Positions 1-11,202 of a DNA stretch of 64,000 nucleotides are shown here, in pieces. The position numbers were made by a program, and so were the translations under genes. How positions within the stretch are numbered: the first letter of the stretch is position 1; every line of letters starts with the position of its first letter. Below the pieces are notes generated by a model. The model saw nothing but the letters and a program-made list of their open reading frames with translations. It was not told the DNA's origin and did not search any database. The stretch comes from Saccharopolyspora erythraea NRRL 2338 (GTDB taxonomy: Bacteria; Actinomycetota; Actinomycetes; Mycobacteriales; Pseudonocardiaceae): positions 5,941,584 to 6,005,583 of the forward strand of contig NC_009142.1 of NCBI RefSeq assembly GCF_000062885.1, written 5' to 3'.

Positions 1-2379
1 CTCTCCGACCACCTCGCCACGATCGTCCCGCACGCCGAGCTGCACGTCGGCGACGCCGCCCGCGGCACCGAACGGGAGCGGTCGGTGCAGGTCCGGACGC
101 TGCTGGACACCGCCGTCCTCGGACTGCGAGAGCACGACTCCTGGCCGCGCATCGGACGTCTCCAGTTCCCCCGCTACGCGCTGACGAGCTGGCTGCTCAA
201 GCAGAACCTGCGCCCGGCGGAGCTGAACCACGCCCCGCACAGCAACATCCGCGACCTGCTGCACGACTTCCTCAACAGCAGGCGCAGGCCCGGGCGGGGC
301 AAGCAGAACGCGCGGGAGGCGGCGGCCTGGACGTCGATGACCGAGCAGCTTCCGTGGTACCTGTTCCTGCTGTCGCTGGTGGCGTTCCCGTTCTACTACG
401 CGCTGTGGGTCCGCCGGGGCAAGGTGCCGCGCTGGTTCCTGCGCCAGCAGTACCTGGCGCCGCGCGAGTCGGCCGACTTCCCCAGCTTCGTCCGCCGCCT
501 GATCACCACGCCCTCGGAGCGGGAAAGCGCCGAGCAGGTCCGCAGGCTGCTGGTGCACGCCTTCCTCAGCGACCTCTCCGACTCGCACTCGCGCCGGCTG
601 TGGCGCTGGCGCTGGGTGCCCAAGGACTGCTATCCGGTGCTGCTGCTGAAGGATCTGCGGCCCGGCACGATCGGCGAGACCCTCGTGCGTCTGGTCAACA
701 ACGTCCGCAACGAGACCGGCGCCCGCGACCCGCTGCTGGTGGTGGCCACCGGCGAGCAGCCGCTGGAGGACGGCGAGACGCCCAGGGCTCCGGTCACCCT
801 GGAGCAGTGGGAGCGCGACCTGCAGGCGGCGCGGCGCAAGCGTTCGCCCACCGCCTGGTACGTGCCGCTGCGGATCGCCGACGAACCCGCCGACGCCCTC
901 GACTACGACCGCTTCGGCGCGCTGGGACGCGCGCACCTGCCGCTGAAGCGCTCCAAGCTGGTGCGCCGCACGCCGCTGCTGCTGGTGCTCCTGCTGCTCG
1001 TCGGCTCCACCGCCGGTTACGCCGGCTACCTCCGGACCCACTGCGGGCAGTGGTGGCCGTACCAGAACTCCGACATCGGCGAGGTCGACGGCGAATGCAT
1101 CGGGGTTTCCGACACCACCAGCACCTCCCGCTTCTTCTCCGCGCACGACGCGCGCATGGTGGCGGCGCAGGAGAAGATCGCCGAGCAGAACGAGGAGGCC
1201 GAGCGGCGCTGGGAGGACCAGCCGAACCTGCCGCACCCCACCGTCGTCTACTTCAGCACCTTCCCCAGCTCCGACGACGATCCGCCGACGCTGGCCGGCA
1301 TCGCCGACGAGCTGGACGGAGTCGCGGTGATGCAGCGGGAGTCGCTGGGGCGCAACGTGCTCATGAAGGTGGTGCTGGCCAACGGCGGGCTGCGGATGAA
1401 GCACGGGCCGCGGGTCGCCGCCGACGTCGCGGAGCTGGTCGGACGCGACGACTCGGTGGTGGCGGTGGCCGGGCTCGGCGGGAGCTGGCAGGCGACCGTG
1501 GACACGATCGAGGCGCTGGAAGCCGAGGGGGTGCCGATGGTCGGCACCACGATCTCCGCCGACCTGCTGTCCGAGTCGAGCCCGCTGTTCTACCAGGTGG
1601 CCCCATCCAACGCCTGGGAGGCGAAGGTCGTGGCCAACTACATCGCCGCCGGGCCGGTCGACCCGCGCACCGGGGCGCCGAGGCGGCCGGACAACGTCCT
1701 GATCTACTCCAACCCGCGCGACCTCTACAGCCACGACCTCGCCCAGCTCACCGCGGGCGAGCTGCGGGCGCGCGGCATCGAGCCGATGCCGGACAGCGAC
1801 CGGATCCCGTGCGGCAAGCAGAACCTGGTGTTCTTCGCCGGGCGGGCCAACGACCTGGCGACGTTCCTGACGAAGATGCCGCCCGAGTGCGGGAAACCGG
1901 AGAACTACCCGCAACTGCTGGCCGGTGACGACACCAGCAAGCTCGTGCTCGACGACGCGATGGACGACCACGAGGGCGTCGTGCTCGACCACGTGTCCTT
2001 CACCGGCCGCAGCGCGTGGGACCCGCAGAGCCAGCAGGGCACGCCGCTGCGCGGACGCGGACTGCTGGCCCGCGACGCGCTGGAGGTCATCGCGCTGGCG
2101 GTGCAGACGATCACCGGCATGGACGGGGACAACCCGGCGCCCACCCAGCGCACGCCGGTCACCGGCGGCACGGTGTGGCGGGGCATCGGCAAGGCGCCGT
2201 TCGTCGGCTCCAGCGGGACCATCGACTACGGGGCGGGCGGGCAGATCCCGGTGGACAAGTCGATCTCGATCCTGCGCGTCACCGGCGGGGCGGGCACCCC
2301 GCCCGAGGACGAACTGGTCTGCGGCCGCTTCCAGCGCGACCCGGTCGCCCACCGCGACCCCCGCTGCCCCGTGCCGTGA
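1..2379 (+). CDS. Membrane protein: NTPase-like region fused to a periplasmic-binding-protein domain (5' partial)
   Basis: The reading frame is open to the first base, so the true start lies left of the window; 792 residues are visible. In order: a cytoplasmic region; a hydrophobic segment at about residues 117-136; a region containing PVLLLKDLRPG and LLVVATGE, which resembles the Walker B and following strand of a STAND/KAP-like NTPase; a second membrane segment at about 324-344; then about 380 residues that read like a type 1 periplasmic-binding (branched-chain amino acid receptor) fold, for example VVAVAGLGGSW and NVLIYSNPRDLYSHD. The Walker A motif, if present, is outside the window. The layout suggests an extracytoplasmic ligand-binding domain coupled to an internal NTPase, so a sensor is more likely than an ABC transporter receptor. 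The ligand is unknown. The C-terminal codons and stop are duplicated just downstream. Confidence 0.7.
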   Translation, partial: LSDHLATIVPHAELHVGDAARGTERERSVQVRTLLDTAVLGLREHDSWPRIGRLQFPRYALTSWLLKQNLRPAELNHAPHSNIRDLLHDFLNSRRRPGRGKQNAREAAAWTSMTEQLPWYLFLLSLVAFPFYYALWVRRGKVPRWFLRQQYLAPRESADFPSFVRRLITTPSERESAEQVRRLLVHAFLSDLSDSHSRRLWRWRWVPKDCYPVLLLKDLRPGTIGETLVRLVNNVRNETGARDPLLVVATGEQPLEDGETPRAPVTLEQWERDLQAARRKRSPTAWYVPLRIADEPADALDYDRFGALGRAHLPLKRSKLVRRTPLLLVLLLLVGSTAGYAGYLRTHCGQWWPYQNSDIGEVDGECIGVSDTTSTSRFFSAHDARMVAAQEKIAEQNEEAERRWEDQPNLPHPTVVYFSTFPSSDDDPPTLAGIADELDGVAVMQRESLGRNVLMKVVLANGGLRMKHGPRVAADVAELVGRDDSVVAVAGLGGSWQATVDTIEALEAEGVPMVGTTISADLLSESSPLFYQVAPSNAWEAKVVANYIAAGPVDPRTGAPRRPDNVLIYSNPRDLYSHDLAQLTAGELRARGIEPMPDSDRIPCGKQNLVFFAGRANDLATFLTKMPPECGKPENYPQLLAGDDTSKLVLDDAMDDHEGVVLDHVSFTGRSAWDPQSQQGTPLRGRGLLARDALEVIALAVQTITGMDGDNPAPTQRTPVTGGTVWRGIGKAPFVGSSGTIDYGAGGQIPVDKSISILRVTGGAGTPPEDELVCGRFQRDPVAHRDPRCPVP

Positions 2380-2411
2380 GCCGTCGCGGGCTGTGCCGTG
2401 AGCCGTCGCGG
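2371..2411 (+). repeat. Tandem duplication spanning a stop codon (2 x 22 bp)
   Basis: A 19-base identical stretch starting GTGCCGTGAG occurs at 2371 and again at 2393, a period of 22. The first copy contains the TGA stop of the preceding gene (2377-2379), and the second carries the same TGA at 2399-2401. Confidence 0.8.
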
Positions 2412-2482
2412 CCTCGGACCGGATGCCTCGAACTCGGCTGCGGGCAGGCGGTTTCCGGTGAGGTGCAAGCGGCCTGGACGGT

Positions 2483-3169
2483 TCACCCGTCGCCGCGCTC
2501 GGCGAGGCGGGCCTCGAAGCCGTCGAGGATGGAGCGCAGACCGAACTCGAAGGTGTTGTCGGGTGCCGCGGCGTAGTTGACGGCGGCAGGGGTGCCGATG
2601 CGCTCGCGCAGGCGCGGGAACTGCTCGGCGATCTCCGCGCTGCGGGCCATGGTCTCGGCGAGCCGCTGTTCGGCGTTGCCCCCGTCGCGGTTCAGCCGCC
2701 GGGTCAGCGAGACCTGCGCCGCGGGCCCGAGGGCGCTGCCGAGCACGAAGATCAGCACGGTGGCCGCCGCGCGGTCGGCGTCGTCGGGGGCGAAACCGGC
2801 CTTCTCGTAGATGGCGAGGGTGTGCTCGTCGCGGCGGGCCTTCGCCGGCCCGGAGAGCAGATAGCTGCCGAACGCCTGCCCGAGCCAGGGGTGCCGGACG
2901 AGCATCGCGTGCGTGCTCGTGGCCACGGCCGTCGCGGCGGACCGCCAGTCCGCGGAGTCCGGATCGGGCAGCTCCACCTCGTCCCAGATCGCATCGCCCG
3001 CGAGCTGGACCAGCTGCTCCTTGGTCGCGATGTGCCAGTAGATCGCCGTGGCCGCGACGCCGAGCCGTTTGCCCAGGCTGCGCATGTTGAGCCCGTCCAG
3101 TCCCTCGTCGTCGAGCAGTGCGATCGCGGCGCGCACGATCTGGTCTGCGGTCAGCGTGTCTCGCGGCAT
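2483..3169 (-). CDS. TetR/AcrR family transcriptional regulator, TetR_C_1 type
   Basis: A 228-aa protein with an N-terminal helix-turn-helix (about residues 25-50, GLNMRSLGKRLGVAATAIYWH) and a C-terminal domain like that of tetracycline-repressor relatives, ending FEFGLRSILDGFEARLA. It is divergent from the serine hydrolase gene at 3275. The shared intergenic region holds three copies of a TTGAACnnnGTTCAA-type repeat, so it probably represses itself and the hydrolase. A TAGGCT hexamer (3182-3177 on the minus strand) lies 7 nt before the ATG, suggesting a leaderless transcript. The inducer is unknown. Confidence 0.9.
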   Translation of the reverse strand: MPRDTLTADQIVRAAIALLDDEGLDGLNMRSLGKRLGVAATAIYWHIATKEQLVQLAGDAIWDEVELPDPDSADWRSAATAVATSTHAMLVRHPWLGQAFGSYLLSGPAKARRDEHTLAIYEKAGFAPDDADRAAATVLIFVLGSALGPAAQVSLTRRLNRDGGNAEQRLAETMARSAEIAEQFPRLRERIGTPAAVNYAAAPDNTFEFGLRSILDGFEARLAERGDG

Positions 3170-3183
3170 GACCGAAAGCCTAG

Positions 3184-3255
3184 TTGAACAATGTTCAGGG
3201 CATTGCTTGAACTTTGTTCAAGAAGGGTCTATGTTCTCCCTTGTACTTAGTTCAG
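3184..3255. promoter_or_regulatory. Three operator-like inverted repeats and a promoter between tetR and the serine hydrolase gene
   Basis: Site 1 is TTGAACAATGTTCAG (3184-3198), site 2 is TTGAACTTTGTTCAA (3207-3221, perfect arms) and site 3 is TTGTACTTAGTTCAG (3241-3255); all fit TTGAAC-N3-GTTCAA. Site 2 also supplies a -35 element, TTGAAC 3207-3212, followed after 17 bp by TATGTT (3230-3235), a good -10 for the rightward gene. A repressor on site 2 would cover this promoter. The regulator at 2483-3169 is the obvious candidate (inference). Confidence 0.8.
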
Positions 3256-3274
3256 TCGCTCGGAGGGGGACCCG

Positions 3275-4651
3275 ATGACACAGCGCGAGCTGGCCGGTGC
3301 GGTCGAGGCGGCCGCGACGGAGTTCGGCATCCCCGGCGTCGCCGCCGGGGTGTGGGCGGACGGCCGGGAGATCCGCGCGTCCCACGGCATCACCAGCGTC
3401 GACAACCCGCGCCCGGTCGACGAGACCACGCTGTTCCACCTGGCGTCGGTGACGAAGACGTTCACGGCGACCGCGCTGGTGCGCCTGGCCGCCGAAGGGA
3501 AGGTGGAGCTGGCGGCACCGGTGCTCCACTACGTCCCCGAGCTGCGGCTCAGCGACGAGCGCGCCGCCGCGAAGATCACGGTGTGGCACCTGCTCAACCA
3601 CACCTCGGGACTGGACTGGAACGTCGTCGAAGCCGGTGACGAGGCCGACTCGCTTGCCGGGTTCGTCGCCAGGATGGCCGGACTGCCGATGATCGGCGAG
3701 CCCGGCGAACGCGCCTCTTACAGCCAGGCCGCCTACAACCTGGCAGGGCTGGTCGTCGAGAAGGTCACGGGCCTGCCCTTCGAGAAGGCCGTTGCCTCTT
3801 TGGTGCTGGAGCCGGTCGGGCTGACCAACACGTTCTTCGACCTCGACGACGTCGTGGTCCGGTCGTTCGCCGTCGGGCACAACCGCGGCGACGACGGGGA
3901 GCTGCGGTTCGCGCGGCCGTGGAAGGCGTGGCGAGCCGGCGCCCGCGGCAACGACCCCGGCGGGGGCATCGTGTCGTCGGTGGGCGACCTGCTGCGCTGG
4001 GCCCGCTTCCACCTCGGCACCGGAGACGGCGTGCTGCCCGCCGATGCGCTGCACCGCATGCGGGAGCAGACGGTCGCGCTGCGGGCGAGCTCCCTGGGCG
4101 ACGGCGTCGGGATCTGCTGGTTCCTGCGCGACGTCGGCGGCGTGCGCACCATCGGGCACGGCGGATCGGGCAACGGCCAGTTCGCCGAGCTGCTCATCGT
4201 GCCCGAACGGGACTTCGCCGTCGTCTCGCTGTCCAACGCCGGACCGGACGGCCACCCGTGCAACCGGGCAGTCGTCCGGTGGGCGCTGGAGCACTACCTC
4301 GGGGTGGTGGATCGGGACCCGCAGCCGGTGCCGCACGACGACACCCGGGCTCGGGAGGTCGCCGGACGCTACGAGAACGACGCCATGTACCTCGACATCG
4401 CCACCGACGGCTCCCGGCTCACTCTCGGCGTCGGGATCAGGCCGGAGATCCGCCACGCCTCGGACGTCGAGATGGCCCCGGACTACCCGCCGGCCGCCGT
4501 CGGTTTCCTGCCCGGCGACGGCGACGAGTACATCGTCACCGAGGGCGGCCTGCAGGGGGAGCGCGGCTACTTCACCCGCGACGGCAGCGGCGCGGTCGTG
4601 GGCGCGGACCTCGGGGGCAGGCTTTTCGGCCGCGTCCCCGCCGCACGCTGA
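3275..4651 (+). CDS. Serine hydrolase, beta-lactamase / penicillin-binding-protein-like (class C, EstB type)
   Basis: A 458-aa protein of the beta-lactamase family (PF00144). The catalytic S-x-x-K is S58-V-T-K61 (HLASVTKTF). The second motif reads YSQ near residue 149 where YxN is usual. An HGG triad near residue 293 (IGHGGSGNG) replaces the KTG box, as in many esterase and D-aminopeptidase members. No signal peptide is seen, so it is probably cytoplasmic. GGAGG at 3262-3266 supports the ATG start. The last ~100 residues form an extra beta-rich domain. It is likely controlled by the divergent TetR regulator; the substrate (ester, beta-lactam or peptide) cannot be told. Confidence 0.88.
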   Translation: MTQRELAGAVEAAATEFGIPGVAAGVWADGREIRASHGITSVDNPRPVDETTLFHLASVTKTFTATALVRLAAEGKVELAAPVLHYVPELRLSDERAAAKITVWHLLNHTSGLDWNVVEAGDEADSLAGFVARMAGLPMIGEPGERASYSQAAYNLAGLVVEKVTGLPFEKAVASLVLEPVGLTNTFFDLDDVVVRSFAVGHNRGDDGELRFARPWKAWRAGARGNDPGGGIVSSVGDLLRWARFHLGTGDGVLPADALHRMREQTVALRASSLGDGVGICWFLRDVGGVRTIGHGGSGNGQFAELLIVPERDFAVVSLSNAGPDGHPCNRAVVRWALEHYLGVVDRDPQPVPHDDTRAREVAGRYENDAMYLDIATDGSRLTLGVGIRPEIRHASDVEMAPDYPPAAVGFLPGDGDEYIVTEGGLQGERGYFTRDGSGAVVGADLGGRLFGRVPAAR

Positions 4652-4980
4652 CCAGGTCGGGCCTACTGCCCGCGCCGCTCGGCCGCCCACCTGACCAGCC
4701 GGGCCAACCACCCACGCCGCCTGACGGGCCGGACCGGTTGCGGCGCACTCGGCAGCCCGCCTGACCAGGCCAAACCCACCGCCCACGCCGCTCGGCCACC
4801 GTCTGACCAGCCTGACCGACCACCGCGCCGCCCGCCGCCCACCTGACCAGCCTGACCGACCACCGCGCCGCTTGCCGCCCACCTGACCACGCCAGACCGA
4901 CCGCCGCGGCCCGCCTGACCAGACCGGACCGACGCCGCTCGCCCGGCACCCCGCCTGACCTGGCGCGGCCTGACCAGGCG
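4646..4980. repeat. Degenerate repeats after the serine hydrolase stop (4652-5053 has no gene)
   Basis: The 402-bp gap between the convergent serine hydrolase and uvrA holds eight copies of CTGACCA, often within longer blocks such as GCCCACCTGACCAGCC and CCGACCACCGCGCCGC. The first copy is the stop codon of the hydrolase gene itself (TGA at 4649-4651). Two adjacent blocks near 4800-4880 are nearly identical over about 40 bp. No coding signal was seen. Confidence 0.75.
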
Positions 4981-5053
4981 GGATCGCCGCTGTGGGAGAA
5001 CCGGCGCCGGGTCAGCCCTCGGCGCGGACCAGCCTCGGAACCGGTCCGGGACC

Positions 5054-7915
<2,862 letters not shown>

Positions 7916-8062
7916 TGCAATCCCTTCGAAGTTCTCGCCGGGTCGGGTGCGACCCCCCGGCGGTGCGGGCCCGGTGTCGGGCGGGCCCGGGTGTGGGCAG
8001 GAGGCGGTGCCGGCCCCAACGGGTCAGCGAGCACGTCCCGGGCGAGACACCGGCGTCGGGCA

Positions 8063-8190
8063 CCGCGGTGGTGCACCGGAGTGGTGCACCGACCAGTGCA
8101 CCGTGGTGCACCGCGTTGGTGCGCCGGTTGGCCCACCGTGCCGGTGCACCGGTTTGGTCCACCGTGCCGGTGCACCGGTTTGGTGCACCG
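8063..8190. repeat. GGTGCACC palindrome cluster in the uvrA/MDMPI divergent intergenic region
   Basis: About 125 bp holds six exact copies of the palindrome GGTGCACC, two of them extended to CCGGTGCACCGG, plus near copies. A 26-bp unit is repeated exactly at 8133-8158 and 8159-8184. The cluster lies about 150-270 bp upstream of uvrA. The whole gap 7916-8484 has no recognisable gene. Confidence 0.8.
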
Positions 8191-8484
8191 CGGTCGGCGC
8201 CGGGGTGAAACGCCTGCAGGACGTCGCACATCAATGCTATTCGGGGGCACCGACAGTCTCGGATCGCGTCCGGTCCACCACCGCGTGACCTGTGTCCACT
8301 GTCACTCGCTGTCACCTGAACGAGTGACTGGCCGTGAGGACGGCGTCACCGCGCCGGGGCCTCGTCCGACAATACGCAAAATTACCCCGGAATGGGCACT
8401 GTCGGCCTCGGCGCCATCGCATCTACTCTCGAAACCTCACCGGCGTGCAGCACCGGCAATCCCCTTTTGAAGCGAGGACGACCC

Positions 8485-9270
8485 ATGGCTGACATCGCTC
8501 TCGGGGCCGGCGACCGTAGCAACATCGACAGCACCACCGGCGCCGCGCAGCTAGCCCACCGGACCTCGGTCGCACTGGCCGCCATCGAGCAGGCCGGCGA
8601 CCGCTTCATGGAGACCGCCAGGAGCCTCGACGAGCTGTCGATCCACGGGCCGAGCCTGCTGCCGGGGTGGACCCGGGCGCACGTCATATCGCACGTGGCG
8701 CGCAACGCCGACGGGTTCCTGAACCTGCTGCGGTGGGCGCGCACGGGCGTCGAGCACCCCATGTACGCCAGCGCGTCGGACCGCGACGCCGACATCGAAG
8801 AGGGCGCGGTGCGCGGCAGGCAGCTGCTGCTGGAGGATCTCGCGGCGTCGTGCGAGCGCTTCGCCCGCGCCGCCTGCGAGCTGCCGGTGTGGGCCTGGAC
8901 CGCGGAGGTCCTGGACTGGGCGGGCGACCCGATCCCGGCGCACGGCGTGCTGCGCGGGCGCCTGCTGGAGCTGTGGGTGCACCTGGTCGACCTCGACCAC
9001 GGCTTCGGGTTCGACGACATCCCGCGCCCCGACGTCGAGGAGATCCTCGAGGACGTCGTCCAGCAGTTCGGCGGCAGGCACGACGTGCCCGCGCTCACCG
9101 TCGTGGTCGACTTCGACGGGCGGGAGCGCAGCTGGGAGCTGCGCGGGACGACGTCGCGGCCCAGCCAGGTGCACGGCGACCCCGGCGCGATGCTGGGATG
9201 GCTGCTCGGACGCACCAGCGGCGAGCGGCTCACCGGCGACCCCCTGCCGACCCTGCCGCCCTGGCTCTGA
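8485..9270 (+). CDS. Maleylpyruvate isomerase family mycothiol-dependent enzyme (DinB-like)
   Basis: A 261-aa protein. The ATG at 8485 is chosen because GAGGA (8474-8478) precedes it and the sequence after it starts a typical domain; an in-frame upstream start at 8392 adds only non-conserved residues. The N-terminal half fits the MDMPI four-helix metal-binding domain, with PGWTRAHVISHVARNADGF (histidines are the usual metal ligands). The C-terminal part fits the MDMPI C-terminal domain. Family members isomerise or transfer thiols with mycothiol in the cytoplasm; the substrate here is unknown. It is divergent from uvrA with no evident functional link. Confidence 0.85.
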   Translation: MADIALGAGDRSNIDSTTGAAQLAHRTSVALAAIEQAGDRFMETARSLDELSIHGPSLLPGWTRAHVISHVARNADGFLNLLRWARTGVEHPMYASASDRDADIEEGAVRGRQLLLEDLAASCERFARAACELPVWAWTAEVLDWAGDPIPAHGVLRGRLLELWVHLVDLDHGFGFDDIPRPDVEEILEDVVQQFGGRHDVPALTVVVDFDGRERSWELRGTTSRPSQVHGDPGAMLGWLLGRTSGERLTGDPLPTLPPWL

Positions 9271-9384
9271 GGGTCGGGGGCTCGGGCGTTCTGCGTTCTC
9301 CCGCAACGGAAGTGCGCGATCGTCCCATTCGCAACACCCGTAGCTTCCGGCTCGGGCTGCCGGGCCGGGGCTGTTGATCCAGCG

Positions 9385-9600
9385 CGCACGCCTTTGTTCG
9401 CTGCGCACGCCTTTGTTCGCTGCACGGGCCGTGGTCTGCTGCACGGGCCGTGGTCGTCGGCTGCATGGGCAGTCGTCGGCTGCATGGGCCGCTGTCCCCG
9501 CCGCCTGGAAGGTGTCCGGTGCCTGGGCCGCGTCCGCTCCCTGCCCGCCGCCTGGGACGTCGTCCGCCGCCTGGGTTGCCGCCCACTGCATGGGCGGGGG
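9385..9600. repeat. 19-bp-period tandem repeats between the MDMPI and MBL genes
   Basis: CGCACGCCTTTGTTCGCTG occurs twice back to back (9385-9403, 9404-9422). Further degenerate units follow, ending GCTGCACGGGCC or GCTGCATGGGC, to about 9600. The gap 9271-9676 contains no gene that could be supported. Confidence 0.75.
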
Positions 9601-9663
9601 CGGATGATCCCCCGCACAGGGGCCTCACCCACGGCTGATGTGAGCCGCGCCTCCCCGGGCCGT

Positions 9664-9669
9664 TAGGCT
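9664..9669 (+). promoter_or_regulatory. -10 element of a probable leaderless promoter (MBL hydrolase)
   Basis: TAGGCT ends 7 nt before the GTG start at 9677, and no Shine-Dalgarno sequence is present. Transcription would start at or next to the start codon. Confidence 0.55.
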
Positions 9670-9676
9670 CGCTGGC

Positions 9677-10354
9677 GTGGAGCCACGAGGACAGTACACG
9701 GGACACGTCGAGGCCGGCGGCGCTCCGGCCCGGCGCGAGCTGGACGAGCTGACCATCACCAAGATGTCCGTCGGCCCGATGGACAACAACGCCTACCTGC
9801 TGGTCTGCCGCAGGACCGGCGACGCGTTGCTGATCGACGCGGCGAACGACTCCGAGCGGCTGGCCGACCTGCTCGGCCACGACGACCAGCGCCCCCGCCT
9901 GCGCACGATCGTCACCACCCACCGCCACGGCGACCACTGGCAGGCGCTGGGTGCGGTCGCGGGCCAGACCGGCGCCTACACCATGGCCCACCCGGCCGAC
10001 GCCTCGGAGCTGCCGGTGCCGCCGGACCGCCTGGTCGAGCACGGCGAGACGATCCAGGTCGGCGAGGCCGCGCTGGAGGTCATCCACCTGCGCGGGCACA
10101 CGCCGGGTTCGATCGCCCTGCTCTACCGCGACCCGGCCGGTCACCCGCATCTGTTCACCGGCGACTCGCTGTTCCCGGGCGGGGTCGGCAAGACCACGTC
10201 GCCGGAGGACTTCCGCTCCCTGATCGACGACGTCGAGACCCGCGTCTTCGCCGAGCTGCCCGACGACACCTGGTTCTACCCGGGGCACGGCGACGACTCC
10301 ACCCTCGGTGCCGAGCGCCCCAAGCTCGCCGAGTGGCGCGAGCGCGGCTGGTGA
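9677..10354 (+). CDS. Metallo-beta-lactamase-fold hydrolase (glyoxalase II-like)
   Basis: A 225-aa protein with the H-x-H-x-D-H zinc motif at residues 82-87 (THRHGDHW). Later metal-ligand regions are visible at HLRGHTPGS, FTGDSLFPGG and WFYPGHGDDS. The layout matches glyoxalase II-like hydrolases, which open thioesters or related bonds with two metal ions in the cytoplasm. It has no signal peptide. The next gene overlaps its stop codon by 4 bp (GTGA), so the two are probably co-translated. The exact substrate is not evident. Confidence 0.9.
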   Translation: MEPRGQYTGHVEAGGAPARRELDELTITKMSVGPMDNNAYLLVCRRTGDALLIDAANDSERLADLLGHDDQRPRLRTIVTTHRHGDHWQALGAVAGQTGAYTMAHPADASELPVPPDRLVEHGETIQVGEAALEVIHLRGHTPGSIALLYRDPAGHPHLFTGDSLFPGGVGKTTSPEDFRSLIDDVETRVFAELPDDTWFYPGHGDDSTLGAERPKLAEWRERGW

Positions 10355-10755
10355 CCGACCTCGCCGGCCGCGTCGCCGCCGAAGTCGAGCGGCAGCACCG
10401 CCTGCTCGCACGCTGGCTGGGGACCGAGTGCGACTCGTCGGTCATCGACGAACTGCGCGAGTCGCACTCGCCCGGCTTCACCATGACCACCGTGGAAGGC
10501 GCGGCCCTCGCCGCCGAGGACCTCTTCAGCGACCTGGCCGAATCCCGCAACACCACGCCTGGCCTGGAGATCGCCGTGAGCGACATCGAGCTCGTGACGT
10601 CCTCGCCCGACCTCGCGGTGGTGCGCTTCCGCGAAACCCACCGCCACCACGGCAGAACCACCCAGCGCCGCACCACCGCCGTCCTCCGCCAGGACCCAGC
10701 CGCCCCCAACGGCTTCCGCTGGCAGCACGTCCACGAAACCACCATCAGGTTCTGA
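10351..10755 (+). CDS. NTF2-like / DUF4440-type protein
   Basis: The GTG start at 10351 overlaps the MBL stop codon, giving 134 aa. The pattern (helical start RQHRLLARWLGTECDS, then strands including VVRFRETHRHHG, TTAVLRQD and FRWQHVHETTI) fits the cone-shaped NTF2/SnoaL fold found in many small enzymes and binding proteins. No catalytic residues can be assigned. Translational coupling suggests it works with the MBL hydrolase. Confidence 0.75.
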   Translation: MTDLAGRVAAEVERQHRLLARWLGTECDSSVIDELRESHSPGFTMTTVEGAALAAEDLFSDLAESRNTTPGLEIAVSDIELVTSSPDLAVVRFRETHRHHGRTTQRRTTAVLRQDPAAPNGFRWQHVHETTIRF

Positions 10756-10869
10756 CTTTCGGGTCCTGGGTAGGAGAATCCCGCGAAGGAGCACCGGTGC
10801 CTGGCCGGCTACTCCTCGACCCTGGCGGCAAGCGCAAGAAGCCTCTCGTCGCCGTCTCGGCCAGGTCGA

Positions 10870-11202
10870 TCAGGACGGGTAGGCGATGTCCATCGAACCG
10901 AACCGCGCAATCGCGGCCAGCAGCAGCACCATCGGTGGCAGGAACCACCACCAGGACAACCAGCGACGGGCAACGGGCAGGGTTCGAAGCAGTCCGCCCA
11001 GCACAGCGAGCAGACCACCGGCGAAGGAACTCACCTGGATGGCGGTGAGCACGTCGTCGTCCCATGGTCCGCGCGGGCTCATCAGGAACGACGAGGCAAC
11101 GGCGTAGAGCGTGACGAGGTCCAGCACGAGGCAGAGAACCGCGCTGATCACCGTGGCGGCAACGCGTCGCTTCGGTCGTCGGCTCGGTGAGGTCGCCGTC
11201 AC
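10870..11202 (-). CDS. Small three-helix membrane protein, candidate immunity protein
   Basis: A 110-aa protein of no recognised family with three hydrophobic segments at about residues 14-39, 52-75 and 83-103. The GTG start overlaps the stop codon of the upstream WXG/transglycosylase gene by 4 bp (GTGA), so its translation is tied to that gene. A membrane protein coupled in this way to a secreted cell-wall hydrolase could protect the producer, by analogy with polymorphic toxin loci; this is inference. It could also be a local membrane accessory of secretion. Confidence 0.7.
   Translation of the reverse strand: MTATSPSRRPKRRVAATVISAVLCLVLDLVTLYAVASSFLMSPRGPWDDDVLTAIQVSSFAGGLLAVLGGLLRTLPVARRWLSWWWFLPPMVLLLAAIARFGSMDIAYPS

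Noticed and set aside
7916-8300. A LexA-type SOS box upstream of uvrA
   Set aside because: No sequence close to TCGAAC-N4-GTTCGA was found; TTCGAAGTTC near the start lacks the second arm.
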